Shown here: positions 33,226 to 44,899 of the stretch, piece after piece
Numbering within the stretch: the stretch's first letter is position 1
Layout of the letters: the number at the start of each line of letters is the position of its first letter
Source of the DNA: Plotosus lineatus
Taxonomy: Eukaryota; Chordata; Actinopteri; Siluriformes; Plotosidae
NCBI GenBank assembly: GCA_024760905.1
Contig: CM045733.1
Span: forward strand, 37,585,001 to 37,649,000
Length of the DNA stretch: 64,000 nucleotides
Direction of reading: 5' to 3'
The notes under the pieces: generated by a model
Seen by the model: only the letters and a program-made list of their open reading frames with translations
Told to the model about the DNA's origin: nothing
Databases searched by the model: none
Translations under genes and position numbers: made by a program

Positions 33226-35906
33226 GGCACTAACCAGTGCCGGTCCCAAGCCCGGATAAATGCAGAGGGTTGCGACAGGAAGGGCATCCAGCATAAAACT
33301 TCTGCCACATTAAAAATGCAAATGGTCAAAACAAAATTCATACCGGATCGGTCGAGGCCCGGGTTAACAACGACCGCCATCACTGCTGTCAACCAACAGG
33401 GTGCTGATGGAAATTGGACTACTGTTGGTCGAAGACATCGAAGAAGGACAGGCGGGAGGCATGTCCGTAGGCAGAGAGAGAAGAGGAAATGCGTGAGCCT
33501 AGGACTGAGAGTAGGGACTTTGAATGCTGGAACTATACAAAGAAAAGATAGAGAGCTGGCTGACATGATGCAGAGGAGGAAGGTGGACATACTGTGTGTT
33601 CAGGAGACCAAGTGGAAAGGTAGCAAGGCTAGAAGCTTAGGAGCAGGGTTTAAGCTGTTTTATAATGGTGTGGATGGGAAGAGAAATGGAGGAGGAGTCA
33701 TCTTGAAGGAAGGGTTTGTCAGGAATGTACTAGAAGTGTAAAGAGTGTCAGAGAGAGTGATGAGGATGTGAGCTAGAAGAGAAGGAGAGATTCAGGAGTG
33801 AGTTAGGTCAAGTGATGCAGAGTACCCCCCAGAGGTGAAAGAGTGGTCATTGGGGCAGACTTCAATGGACATGTTGGTGCAGGCAACAGAGGGGACGAGG
33901 AAGTGATGGGCAGGTTTGGTATCCAAGACAGGAACACAGAAGGACAGATGTTGATCGATTTTGCAAAAAGGATGGAAATGGCTGTGATGAGTACTTTCTT
34001 CCAGAGGAAACAGGAGCATAGGGTGACTTATGAAAGGAAGGAAGAGTGTCGTGTTGTCTTCAAGGAGGAGTTGAAACAGGCTTTGGGTAGTCAGGAAGTG
34101 CTTGACTGGACAACCACAGCTAATGTGATCAGGGAGACCGGTAGGAAAGTACTTGGTGTGTCCTCTGGAAGGAAAGTAGATAAGGAAACTTGGTGTTGGA
34201 ATGAGGAAGTGCAGGAGTGTGTACAAAAGAAGAGGTTAGCCAAGAAGAAGTGGGACACAGAGAGGACCAAAGAGAGTAAACAGGAGTACAGGGAGACACA
34301 GCGTAAGGCGAAGGTAGCGGTGTCAAAGGCCAAACAGAGGGCGTATGATGACTTGTATGATAGGTTGGACAGTAAGGAGGGAGAAAATGATTTATACGGG
34401 TTGGCACAGCAGAGAAATTGGGGCAGTGGTGGTCTAGTGGGATAGGGCACTGGATCGCTGATCCAAAGGTTGGGGGTTCGAGTCCCACTCTCCACAAGGT
34501 TGTAACTGTCCCCCCAGTGTGGCTAACTGGGTTATCAAAGGCGGGTCACGTCTCTCACTGTCTATGGTGAGGGGCATGTAAAAGAACCAGTGCTGACTTT
34601 CGTAAAGAGTAGGCTGCAAAGCCGTCAGCGTGTTTCTGTCCCTTGCTAAAAAAGGGTTTTTAAAAGCCCATTTTTAAGAACAAGGGAGATGTACAGAGTT
34701 GTGGCAACTACAGAGCGATAAAGTTGATGAGCCATACAATGAAGTTATGGGAAAGAATAGTGGAAGCAAGACTAAGGGCAGAGGTCAGCATTTGTGAACA
34801 ACAGTTTGGTTTCATGCCAAGAAAGAGCATCAAAGATGCAGTGTTTGCTTTGAGGATGTTAATAGAGAAGTACAGAGAAGGTCAGAAGGAGCTGCATTGT
34901 GTCTTTGTGGATCTGGAGAAAGCATATGACAGGGTGCCGAGAGAAGAACTGTGGTATTGCATGAGGAAGTCTGGAGTGGCAGTGAAGCATGTTAGAGTGG
35001 TGCAGGACATGTATGAGAGATGTGTGAGTTCAAGGTGGAGATGGGACTGCATCAAGGGTCAGCTCTCAGCCCCTTCTTGTTTGCTATGATGATGGACAGG
35101 CTGACAGACGAGGTTCGACAAGAATCTCCATGGACTATGATGTTTGCAGATGACATCGTGATCTGTAGTGAGAGCAGAGAACAAGTTGAGGAAAATCTCG
35201 AGAGGTGGAGGTATGCCCTGGAAAGGAGGGGAATGAAGGTTAGTCTCAGTAAGACATAATACATGTGTGTGTGAACGACAAGGACCCAAGAGGAATGGTG
35301 GGGTTACAGGGGGCAGAGATAAAGAAGGTGGAGGATTTTAAGTACTTAGGCTCAAAAATCCAGAGCAATGGAGACTGTGGAAAAGAGGTGAAGAAGCACG
35401 TGCAGGCAGGTTGGAATGGATGGAGAAAAGTGTCCGGTGTGATGTGTGATAGAGTATCGGCAAGAATGAACGGAAAAGTGTACAAGACGATAATGAGGCC
35501 AGCGATGTTGTATGGTTTAGAAACAGTGGCCCTGGAGAAAAGACAGGAGGCAGAGCTGGAGGTAGCAGAGATGAAAATGTTGAGGTTCTCTTTGGGAGTA
35601 ACGAGGACGGAAAGGATTAGGAATGAGCACATCAGAGGGACAGCACATGTAAGATGTTTTGGAGACAAAGTCAGAGAGGCTAGATTGAGATGGTTTGGCC
35701 ATGTACAGAGGAGGGATAGTGAGTATATTGGTAGTAGGATGCTGAGGTTGGAACTACCAGGCAGAAGGCCCAGAGGAAGACCAAAGAGAAGATTTATGGA
35801 TGTGGTGAAGGCGGAAGAGTAGAAGATGCAGAGGATAGGGAGAGATGGAGGCAGATCATTTGCTGTGGCGACCCCTGAAGGGAACAGCCGAAAGGAAAAG
35901 AAGGAT
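33226..35906 (+). mobile_element. LINE A copy 4, both ends present but internally deleted
   Basis: The 5' leader gggttgcgacaggaagggca at 33267-33286 and the 3' end gctgtggcgacccctgaag at 35862-35880 are both present. Endonuclease frames at 33316-33741 ([14 protein letters not shown]) and 33843-34445 ([14 protein letters not shown]) are missing segments. A 3'-truncated SINE at 34420-34660 takes the place of about 375 bp of LINE (measured against copy 6). Polymerase frames at 34724-35089, 35020-35259 ([10 protein letters not shown]) and 35265-35822. Inactive. Confidence 0.9.
34420..34660 (+). mobile_element. 3'-truncated SINE inside LINE A copy 4
   Basis: The tRNA-like head gggcagtggtggtctagtgg and ggttcgagtcccac are intact. 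The body stops at ttgctaaaaaagggttt, just where the LINE-like tail should begin, and LINE sequence resumes at gcccatttttaag (34666). Confidence 0.88.
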
Positions 35907-36224
35907 CTTTAATTTTGAAAAGTCTTATTTTGAAAAATAACCAGTTATATGTCAGTTATTTGAGCGCTAAAATGTAACCCACAAGGGGACAGCACGTGAA
36001 CATAGGCATGCTGGACAGGTTTCAAACAATAGCGGGGATTTCGAGTGAGACTGAGCCTGAGCCTTCAATCTCCCTGCTGGTGCACCATCATCTGTTTTTT
36101 TTTTTTCAAGAAAAGTTCAAGCTCTACTTCCTAACCAACTTTATTTGAGCTGTTGAAAAATAATATTCATGGAGTGCTTATTAGTAATATTATTATGAGC
36201 CCCCCCCACCCCCGGTCCGTGGTA
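35906..36224. mobile_element. Probable right part of the interrupted hAT element
   Basis: Follows the LINE A copy 4 3' end and contains cccccggtccgtgg near 36205-36221, echoing the left part at 33104-33130. LINE B copy 2 lies immediately beyond, so the true right terminus is not seen. Confidence 0.4.
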
Positions 36225-36235
36225 AATTTGTTAAT

Positions 36236-37115
36236 AAAGATAAGATAAGATAAGATAAGATACAGCTTTATTAATCTCACAATGGAGAAATTCACTGTTA
36301 CAGGCTCTTGAGGTACTATCAGTAGGGGGTGCAAAAATAGATACAAGTACAAACATACACACACATACATATATATTATATAAGTAAATAAATAAATAGA
36401 TACATAAATAGTATAAATTAATAAACAATAAAAGAAAAGAATGGAGCAACTTTATAGACTGGCCTATATTAAAGTGTAAATGTATCTGAGTGCAGAGTTG
36501 ATGGGTTGATATGGTTCACAATCACAGTGGGGTAGATGTGATTGATTAAAGTGCACGGTGTTTTTATTGCACATAACCGGTATTTTCACAGACAGTTACA
36601 AAGTGGCGTTGTACAGTCTGACAGCGGTGGGAATGAACAACCTGCGGTAGCGCTCCTTCCTGCACTGAGGATGCCTCAGTCGTCCACTGAAGGAGCTACT
36701 CAGCTTCTCTACAGTCTGGTGCAGTGGGTGAGAGCTGTTGAACAGGATGGATGTGAGCTTTGCTACCATCCTCCTCTCACTCACCTCCTCCACAGAGTCC
36801 AGTGGGCAGCCGAGGACAGAGCTGGCCCTCCTGACCAGCTTGTTCAGTCTCTTCCTGTCCCGCTCTGTGCTGCCCGGGTCCCAGCAGATGGCAGTGTAGA
36901 GGATTGCAGAGGCTACCACAGAGTCATAAAAAGTCCTGAGCAGAGGTCTGCATACGCCGAAGGACCCGAGTCTCCTCAGAAGGTGGAGGCGACTCTGGCC
37001 CTTCTTGTACAGGGCGTTGGTGTTGTGGGACCAGTCCAGTTTATTGTTAAGGTGAACACCCAGGTACTTGAAACTGTCCACTGTCTCAATGTCCTGTCCC
37101 TGGATGTTCACTAGT

Positions 37116-37162
<47 letters not shown>

Positions 37163-38480
37163 CGAGTGCTTCTCCTGAAGTCGACCACCATCTCCTTCGT
37201 CTTCCTAGTGTTCAAGCACAGGTGGTTGCGCTCACACTAGTCCACGAAGTCAACGATGACCGACCGGTACTCCAGCTCATTCTCCTCTGACAAACGGCCC
37301 ACGATGGCGGAGTCGTCCGAGAACTTCTGGAGGTGCCAGCTGTTTGTGTTATATATGAAGTCCGAGGTATAGATGTTGAAAAGGAAGGGTGAGAGGACGG
37401 TGCCCCCGTGCTGCAGACTACCACCTTTGACTTACAGCCGCGCAGCCGCACGTACTGTGGACGGTTAGTAAGGTAGTCAATAATCCAGGAAGCAAGATGC
37501 CCGTCCACTCCCACGTCCTCCAGCTTCCCCCGCAGACGCGCTGGCCTGATGGTGTTGAAGGCGCTGGAGAAGTCAAAGAACATGACCCTCACAGCGCTGC
37601 CGGCGATCTCCAGGTGGGTTAGTGCCCGCTGCAGAAGGTAGATGACGGCGTCTTCTACTCCGATGTTGGGCCTGTAGGCAAACTGCAGCGGGTCTAGGGT
37701 GGGGCTCATCATAGAGCGGAGGTGTTCAAGGAGGAGCCTTTCCATGGTCTTAATGAGGTGGGAGGTCAGGGCGACAGGTCTGTAGTGGGCTGGTTCCTTC
37801 GCTTGAGCTGTTTTGGGGACCGGAACCACACAGGAGGTCTTCCATAGGACGGGAACCTTCTCCAGGCTGAGGCTCAGGTTGTACAGGTAGCATAGTACCA
37901 CACAGAGCTGGTCTGCGCAGGTCCTCAGCAGCCTGGGACTGATGCCATCAGGTCCTTCAGATTTCCTCCGATTTAGTCGCCTCAGCTGTCTCCTCACCTG
38001 GTCTGATGTGAGGGAGAGGGGGGGCTGGGGTAGGCTGCAGAGGGAGGGGGATGTGTCTGTCGGGCTGTAGCAGTCAAGTGAAGTTGGCCTGGGGAGGGGA
38101 GGTGTCAGCTGGTCTGGAGACGTGTGAAGAGGGAGGGAGGGCAACGGCGAGGGGTGCAGAGGGGGAGGGGGGAGAATCAAACCTGTTGAAGTAACAGTTT
38201 AGTTCATCCGCCCAGCGCTGGTCACCATCAGCTGTCCCTCTGACACTCTGCCCAAATCCAGACATGGTCTTTAGTCCTCTCCAGACGTCCCGCACGTTGT
38301 TCTGAGCCAGCTTCTCCTCCATCTTCTTCCCATAGTCCTTCTTTGCCCTCCTGATCCTCCACTGGAGCTCACGCTGGACCTTCTTCTGCTCCTCTCTGTC
38401 CCCCGAGATGAAAGCCCTCTTTTTCTGGTTCAGGAGGACTTTAAGCTCAGGGGTGACCCATGGGTGGTTATTAAAGTTAT
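36236..38480 (-). mobile_element. LINE B copy 2, L2-like, most of the reverse transcriptase
   Basis: Minus strand: ELKVLLNQKKRAFISGD near 38400, then KSEGPDGISPRLLRTCADQL, VPVPKTAQAKEPAHYRPVAL, RVMFFDFSSAFNTIRP (catalytic Asp; FSSAFNT typical of L2/CR1 polymerases) at 37212-38180, and KYLGVHLNNKLDW through RRLGSFGVCRPLLRTFYDSV at 36596-37111. The active-site FADD-like region is disrupted, and a (GT)n tract at 37118-37160 interrupts the frame. The 3' end carries a (GATAA)n tail at 36237-36262, like the tail at 56960-57000. Confidence 0.88.
37118..37160. repeat. (GT)n microsatellite inside LINE B copy 2
   Basis: Pure GT/TG run of about 43 bases breaking the polymerase frame. Confidence 0.95.
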
Positions 38481-38499
38481 TCTTTGTTAGACGTTGATC

Positions 38500-38880
38500 T
38501 ATATTTATTAATTTTTTTGTATTCCATAATGTTAATAAGTATTTATTATGTTAATAAGGATACAGTGTTATGCAGAGTATTACTTATAACAATTTTTCGA
38601 CACTATTTATATTGAGCGGCGAAATGTTTTCCTCTTCCTGGAGGGGGGGGGGGGGGCAGAATATAATTGAGAAGCACTGGTTTAGAGGGAAAAAGTATTC
38701 CAAGTTTCTCTTCCAGCCTCACTGCTTAATGTAAAATGTACAACAGGTTAAAGGAAAGCTAAGTGCATCGACAGGTTATAACCGGCACTGATTTAAAATA
38801 AATAAATCCAGTTTGTACTCACTGGCTATCTTCTCAGAACGGTAGGATTTTTCTGTTGGGTAAATTCATCCTACTTTTCT
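38500..38880. other. Unassigned; G-run and one-sided hAT end
   Basis: A run of about 15 G lies at 38642-38656, followed by ttgagaagcactgg, the type of terminus seen on the MITE at 6413-6740. No partner end was located. Confidence 0.35.
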
Positions 38881-38889
38881 AGATAGTTT

Positions 38890-39560
38890 GATAACATCGA
38901 AGATGCTGAGCTACACAAAGCTTGAGGATTGTGTGCACTGTTTACAGCTTTGTGGTTGCTGTACCTTGTGTTGCGTAGTCTGCATCATCAGCAGGCATCT
39001 CAGGGTCGTCTGTGTTTTGCCACTTACCCTGAGCACTTCACCCAAGTGCAGCATCAAGGACAATAACCATATTCACCTGCAGATTGGCTTTGGACAGTGA
39101 CTGTAACAGTCTACTGAGGTAGGTCTTCCGCACTCTACTCTCCTGGGTTATGGCTGGCTGTGCACCAACTCTCATTCTTCATCCACAGTCCCCTCGAACT
39201 TGACTCCACTGAAGCACTGATTGACGTCATTACTTTCTTTATGGTGGCTGGCGGAACACCTAACTTGCGCAGGGCGTTTCTTGTAGTGGTTACAACAAAA
39301 CCCCTACATCCAACCTCGAATGGCAACAGGCTTGCTATCCACCCTTTCACGCATGCTTCATCAACCAAGTTCTGGTATTTTACTGCTTTCAACTCATGTA
39401 AAATTTCAAGTCTATCCTCCCAGGGGACTGTGAGCTCTACTATGTGGATAGTTTTTAGTTCTCGCAACAGTAGCAGCATATCTGGATGCAATGAAGTAAC
39501 TGCTATCTCTTTATGGAATCTCAGCTTCCTCTACACATCCACAAGAAGCTGCCAGTTAAA
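38890..39560 (-). mobile_element. Retroelement-derived fragment with a nuclease-like PD...ELTVPWE motif
   Basis: Minus-strand open frame at 39135-39491: MHPDMLLLLRELKTIHIVEL followed by TVPWEDRLE, then KGWIASLLPFEVGCRGFV and a SSRGLWMKNESW end. The PD(x)nE-x-T arrangement resembles PD-(D/E)XK restriction-like nucleases, and this block is common as a terminal segment in fish retroelement annotations. The upstream polymerase was not found. Open for 118 codons, but isolated. Confidence 0.5.
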
Positions 39561-39564
39561 GGCT

Positions 39565-41080
39565 AGATAAACTAAGAATACTGTACTATAAAATATTTTT
39601 CGGTGCTGCATAAAAGCTGACCCCTAATCGCCACCCCCCACCCACACCCATGTCCAAAGCACTGTGCTGAATTGTAAACTTTCATTTCATTTTCGCTCTT
39701 GTAGTCCTTTGACTCAAACTACATGGCTTATAACAGAATAAAAAGTGAGAAAATATGACATTTACGGTTTAGGAATACAGTGCTTTGGCAATCTGCTGCA
39801 GAGCACACATATACACACATATAAATACACATACACACACACACCTCTGAGGAGGAACCTTGGCACATCCCATTTATGTACTATATTATGCCAATTAAAC
39901 AATGGCACTGATACAGTATTTAAAGATCTCTGACAGCTTTCTTCCAATTAGAAATGACAGAATCTAAAAATTTTTGAAGTTTTATATCAGTGTTAAAAAC
40001 TAATTTCTTTCCTCTTTTAAGTGAGTATGCTATTTTCGGAAGTGCTCACTTTAGTTTCCTTGCGGGATTAATACAGTATATCCAACAAAAATAAAGGGTA
40101 CAGCAAATCTAAAGAAAACTGACTGGATTTTTAAGTTATATCCCACCAAAATGCCTCTGTGGGAATTTCCAGATTTTATGTACTGTACAGATAGAAAGAC
40201 AGGACATCCCTAACCCAAATTCAGAACATTTCACCCTCAATTTATGCTATCCAATCAAAATTAAAGCCGGCAACTCACATTTAGCAGGAGCCTTTCGCAA
40301 TTTTATCATGCTGTGTACAAACAAAATATTAGCTTACCCACTTTTCATAGTTCAAGAACAGTCAACTTACAAGCTTACAGCATCTTGAAAGCAAGAATCA
40401 AGAACTTGTAGCTGTCCTCGTACACCAATTTGGCTCAAAATAGTAACTTTTAACAGACACATCAACAGTTGTTAAAATATCCATCCAAATTAACAGTGAA
40501 ATTTAGCTGAATAGAACATAAAGGCATCAAACAGAGAATTAAGAAAAACACACAAGGGAAGAAGAACGGAAAGGATGGTGGTTTTAAAGATAAAAGTGTG
40601 AAAACCGGATGGAACCGGTATGAAAAAAAACAGTAATATGAAGAATTAGATTTGTACTGCACACTACACGAAATAAGGAAACAATACAGGACACCGATTT
40701 CTGTGCGGAAGAAAAAACAATAAATCGTGGGACATTACATGGTCAGAAAAACAGAGAAGAGAGATGGCAGTTAGACCCAAACATTGAAAGGATAAAAATA
40801 TCTTTGAATTTGAAAGACATTTATAAAAATTAAAAAATTTTAAAATTGAGAACGGAGCATTAAAGTCTCCGAAATACAGTATCAAAGACTACCCCAATTA
40901 ATTCCCCCAGGGTATAAAGCGCATTAAAAAAAAAAAAAAAAAGTCATTATGATTCACACTTCATACCATTTGGTGGCACTAATGACAAAGTAAACATCTT
41001 TTTGTTTTTTTGTATCTAGGATGAATCAGACACTGTACTATCGGTGTAGCATGCTAACTAGACTGCTAACAACATAAGAG
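39565..41080. other. Unassigned intergenic sequence
   Basis: AT-rich with a short CA tract near 39810-39845. Open frames at 40462-40885 (minus) show no motif. Confidence 0.4.
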
Positions 41081-41083
41081 GTT

Positions 41084-41285
41084 CATGTAAAAGAACCATT
41101 GCTGACTTTCGTAAAGAGTAGCTGCATCGCCGTCAGCGTGTTTCTGTGTTTCTGCCCCTTGCTAAAGGGTTCTGTCAACAGGGCATCTGACGTAAAAACC
41201 TATGCCAAATCAAACATGTGATGATTCTCTGTGGTAACCCACCCCTAAGACAAAAAGAGAACAGCCAAAAGGAAAAGAAAAAAAG
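41084..41285 (+). mobile_element. 5'-truncated SINE
   Basis: Starts in the unique middle (catgtaaaagaaccattgct) and runs to the LINE-like tail (ctgacgtaaaaacctatgcc, aacagccaaaaggaaaag). Confidence 0.85.
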
Positions 41286-41337
41286 AATGTAATAAATCTC
41301 GCTTTAAACATTGCTCACCCACTCACTCACATATATA

Positions 41338-42127
41338 CAGTAAAACCTCCGCTGACGAACGCTTAAGCTCACGAACTTTTCGCCCCAAGAACATTAAATT
41401 TGCGAGCATATTGTCTCTGCTGACGAACTAGTTTTCGGCGGACGAATCAAACCACGCGGTCGAACAGCGCCACGGTGGCGGCCACGAGAAGCTGACGCAC
41501 GCTCACGGCGTCACAGTTAAATCACACCCCTTTCTTTGAGTGCGGAAGTGGTTTGTGTTTGATAGACATTTTGGACCATATTGAGTGTACTTTTGCTATT
41601 ATGGGACCGAAAAAGACCCCACCACAGGCGGAGATCATTGAAAAACACGAACGAGGTATGCGTTTGTGTGACTCAGCGTCCCAGTACCAGTACGCTAAGT
41701 CTACCATTGCTCCCATCCTTAAGAACAAGGAAGCTATTAAGGGTGCGTGTGTGGCTAAGGGTGTTTCCAAACAGTAGGCGTTTCCAAACACTCCTTCCAA
41801 ACAGTAAGTCCCTCCCTCCCTCCTCCTCCCACTCCATTCCATCAAGCCATCAACTACCATCACAAAGGTAAATAAAACGACTTTATTATACAGTACAGTT
41901 TATTTATTTAATTACAATACAATAGCACATTTATTATACATAAAATAAGGTATATTTTTGTGTAGTTTTAAGGCTTATTTAGTAGAAAATTATGTTTTAT
42001 GGGGACCTGGGAACGGATTATTCTCATTTAATGGTTTCTTATGGGAAATAAATGTTCGGAAGACGAACTTTTCGCCTCACACACACTTTCTGGGAACCAA
42101 TTATGTTCGTGAGCAGAGGTATCACTG
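41338..42127 (+). mobile_element. pogo/Tigger-like transposon, internally deleted
   Basis: Inverted ends cagtaaaacctccgctgacg and, read inward from the right, cagtgatacctctgctcacg, with flanking TA at 41336-41337 and 42128-42129. The interior keeps the start of a transposase at 41601-41777 and lacks the catalytic part. Confidence 0.85.
41601..41777 (+). pseudogene. N-terminal DNA-binding fragment of a pogo/Tigger transposase
   Basis: 58 codons, ATG to TAG: MGPKKTP, then AEIIEKHERGMRLCD, YAKSTIAPILKNKEAIKGA and KGVSKQ. This matches the CENP-B/pogo-type helix-turn-helix (EIIEKHE-G...L...Y..ST...ILK.KEAI). The DDE catalytic domain is absent. The short frame is intact, which may be chance or recent deletion. 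Confidence 0.75.
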
Positions 42128-42138
42128 TATACACATAC

Positions 42139-42142
<4 letters not shown>

Positions 42143-42193
<51 letters not shown>
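42143..42193. repeat. Compound (TA)n(CA)n microsatellite
   Basis: TA from 42143 to about 42178, then CA, wedged between the pogo-like element and family D copy 2. Confidence 0.95.
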
Positions 42194-42194
<1 letters not shown>

Positions 42195-43298
42195 GAGTCG
42201 GCCCCCTACTTACAAAACCCCTGGGTACGAAAACATTTTCCTAAGTTTTCGTCCTCTGTATATGAAAACAACCACGTCTTATGAAAAGTGGCAAACGTGC
42301 CATTCAAACGCACCAATCAAAATTTCACACGATGCGCGAGTTGCTCTCTCATTGGCTGTCTCCCAACATCCCGCCCCGCTGGCCTCCCATTGGCCAGGAG
42401 GGAGCTGTACCTGTACCCATTACTGTACCCATACCTTTTGTCCTCCACACATGTGAGGAGAGTTGAAGAGGACTGTTGGCTTGTTTTGAGATCATTGCAG
42501 CGTTATATTTCGTTATCGCCGAAACCCCTCTACACTCGGGACGATATTGAAGCAAAAGGAGAGCTTAAAGTAGAAATACAGTGACGGAGGCGATTATTTT
42601 GACACGATATTGAAGCAGAAGGAGCATGAGCAGAGTGCTACGTGGAACAAGACCGCCGATCTCGCAAGGAAGCAAGTTAATATTGAATCAGGACCTCTGA
42701 TCTTTCAAACAGGTACTGTAATTCCGCTTTAAATAAAACATCCCATCCATTTAAATATTTAAATAGAATTATTCCATCAGCTGCGCGTTGCGTGTGGGCG
42801 GAGCCCGCATTCGGCAAAACACACCATAGAGACAGAGTTTTGTATTTGTGTGTGAGAGAGACAGAGAGAGTGAGAGAGAGACTGCCTCCAGAGTCAGTCA
42901 CAGATGAAAGGAGGCTTAACTCTCAAGAGAGCACATTGCAGCTTTTTTGTTTTTTTAATTCAGTAAATGTTTAATAAATGTGGCGTGCTCTGCCAAATGT
43001 GAGCAAAATGAGGCTCATCCGGTCCTCCAATCCCTCAAGCAATCAAGTTAAAGTTGAGTTTGGACCTCCGATATGTCAAGCAGGGAATGTACTTTGAATT
43101 CCCCTTCTTAAAATGCTCTAGTGTCCTGCATGTGGGCGGAGCCCGCATTGAGCGGAGCGCGCCACAATACACATTTAATGTGTACTGTATTGTGTGTATG
43201 TGAAACAGAGAGAGACAAGAGAGCGAGAGATAGAGAGAGACAGTGTTGTGCGTGTGTGCGCACGCGTTAATAAAAAAATGTTTACTCATGGTTTAATA

Positions 43299-43302
<4 letters not shown>
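42194..43302 (+). mobile_element. Promoter-like DNA transposon (family D copy 2), right end lost
   Basis: Begins cagagtcggccccctactta and closely follows the minus-strand reading of 19040-20663. It has CCAAT/ATTGG boxes at 42313-42317, 42351-42355 and 42389-42393, a GC box at 42371-42380, and two modules carrying gtgggcggagcccgc near 42795 and 43132. The right end runs into a (TA)n(CA)n tract at 43303 and has no terminal repeat. Confidence 0.75.
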
Positions 43303-43351
<49 letters not shown>

Positions 43352-43352
43352 G

Positions 43353-43382
<30 letters not shown>
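43303..43382. repeat. Compound (TA)n(CA)n microsatellite
   Basis: TA followed by CA at the truncated end of family D copy 2. Confidence 0.95.
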
Positions 43383-43385
<3 letters not shown>

Positions 43386-43799
43386 CCCACACAGAATAAT
43401 TCTCTTCATCATGCGTCGCTTAATTCTGCAATATATTATTGTTAGTAGTAATATTAATAATATTACTCATACTGCTAGGTTAATTGGCCGTTCTAAATTG
43501 ACCGTAGTTTCTCTCCTGCAGCGGCACTGGAACCCAGTCGTATCGGCACTTGCCCTTCCATTGGATCCTTCCGATGGCGCCCAGACAGGGGGGGGGACTT
43601 GCTGCTTGGGTAACAGCCTGTCCCTCATTACTCCCTACCCGGGCTCTGTGCACTGGGGAGTATCACCAGTCGGGATACTGGCCAGATCGCAGCCATAGTC
43701 CTTCGGGACTGACGGAGGCCTACGCACTCATACTGCTGCTACTACTACTAAAAATTATAACTACAATCATATTTATTATCGTGAGTATTTGAAGTCTGC

Positions 43800-44380
43800 A
43801 ATATCCACATGGACACAAAGCTGCTAAAGTACAAGGCAATCATTTTCTCAAGGCCCCTTTCTGCACCTGAGACATAGACCCGTCTCTGTCTGAAACCTCT
43901 CAAGAATTTCCATCAAAACTGTCTCTGGAAGACATCAGCTGGGATGACAGAAGAACCAACATTAGAGTACCACAAGAAGCAAAAACAACTAGAATCATGG
44001 ACAACATAATCAAGAATCAACTCAGCTGGAGCGGATGTTTCAAAGATGTGTTAAAAGCAAACCTCAAAAACTGCAACATCAACTTCACTCACTGGGAGGA
44101 GACAGTAAGAGACAAAATTCTCGAGAGAACCAGCATCAGAGAAGCAACTGTAACTTTCAAAGAAAGATGATGTCAAGAGTTGAAGGAAAAACAAATGTAG
44201 TGAAAAGAGTGCCAACAACAGCTGCTACGGCCTGCTCGCCCACCTGGTACCAGACAGCCACATTGTAACCCGTACTTATGAGCAAAAATTGGACTCCTAA
44301 GCCACTTATATACAGTCCTGACCAATATGGAGATCATCCTCAAGTCCAACGGATAGCCACAACGAATGCTGCCAATATTG
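43800..44380 (+). mobile_element. Degenerate LINE 3' fragment
   Basis: Broken plus-strand frames include WSGCFKDVLKANLKNCNI with a following W-E pair (44030-44100) and, near the end, AKIGLLSHLYTVL (44284-44322), the terminal finger-like block of several fish LINE proteins (FKDVLK..L....I....WE and ..IGL.SH). Heavily decayed. Confidence 0.5.
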
Positions 44381-44632
44381 CTACTACTAAAAATTATTAT
44401 TACTCATGAAAATAGGAATCGGCAAAAATCGGTATCAGCAGGTCACAGTTATGGAAAAATCGGAAATCAAACAACACAATACATCGGCGTATCTCAAATT
44501 TACAGTCCTAGTCAAAAGGTATAGACCAGCTTATCGACTGTAATATAAATAGAAGGGATGGCCATACATTTTATTAGTGCTATACATATTTCGTTATAAA
44601 AACATCTAGACCCCCCCCCCCCCAACCCCCCC

Positions 44633-44895
44633 GGCAGCTAACTGGTTATCAAAGGCCGGCCATGTCTCTCACTCTCTGTGGTGAGAGGCATGTTTTTAAA
44701 AAAAAAAAAAAAAAAAAAAAACCATTGCTGACTTTCGTAAGCAGTGGCTGCATCGCTGTCAGCGTGTTTCCACCCTTTGCTAAAGGGTTGTGTCAGGAAG
44801 GGCATCTGACGTAAAAACCTATGCCAAATTGAATATGCGAATCATTCGCTGTGGCGACCCCTGAGAAAAAAGGAACAGCCAAAAGGAAAAGAAGA
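44633..44895 (+). mobile_element. SINE lacking its tRNA head
   Basis: Body from ggcagctaactggttatc through the LINE-like region gggttgtgtcaggaagggca (44785-44804) and tail cgctgtggcgacccctga (44848-44865). A run of A at about 44697-44721 has grown inside the body. Confidence 0.88.
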
Positions 44896-44899
44896 GGAT

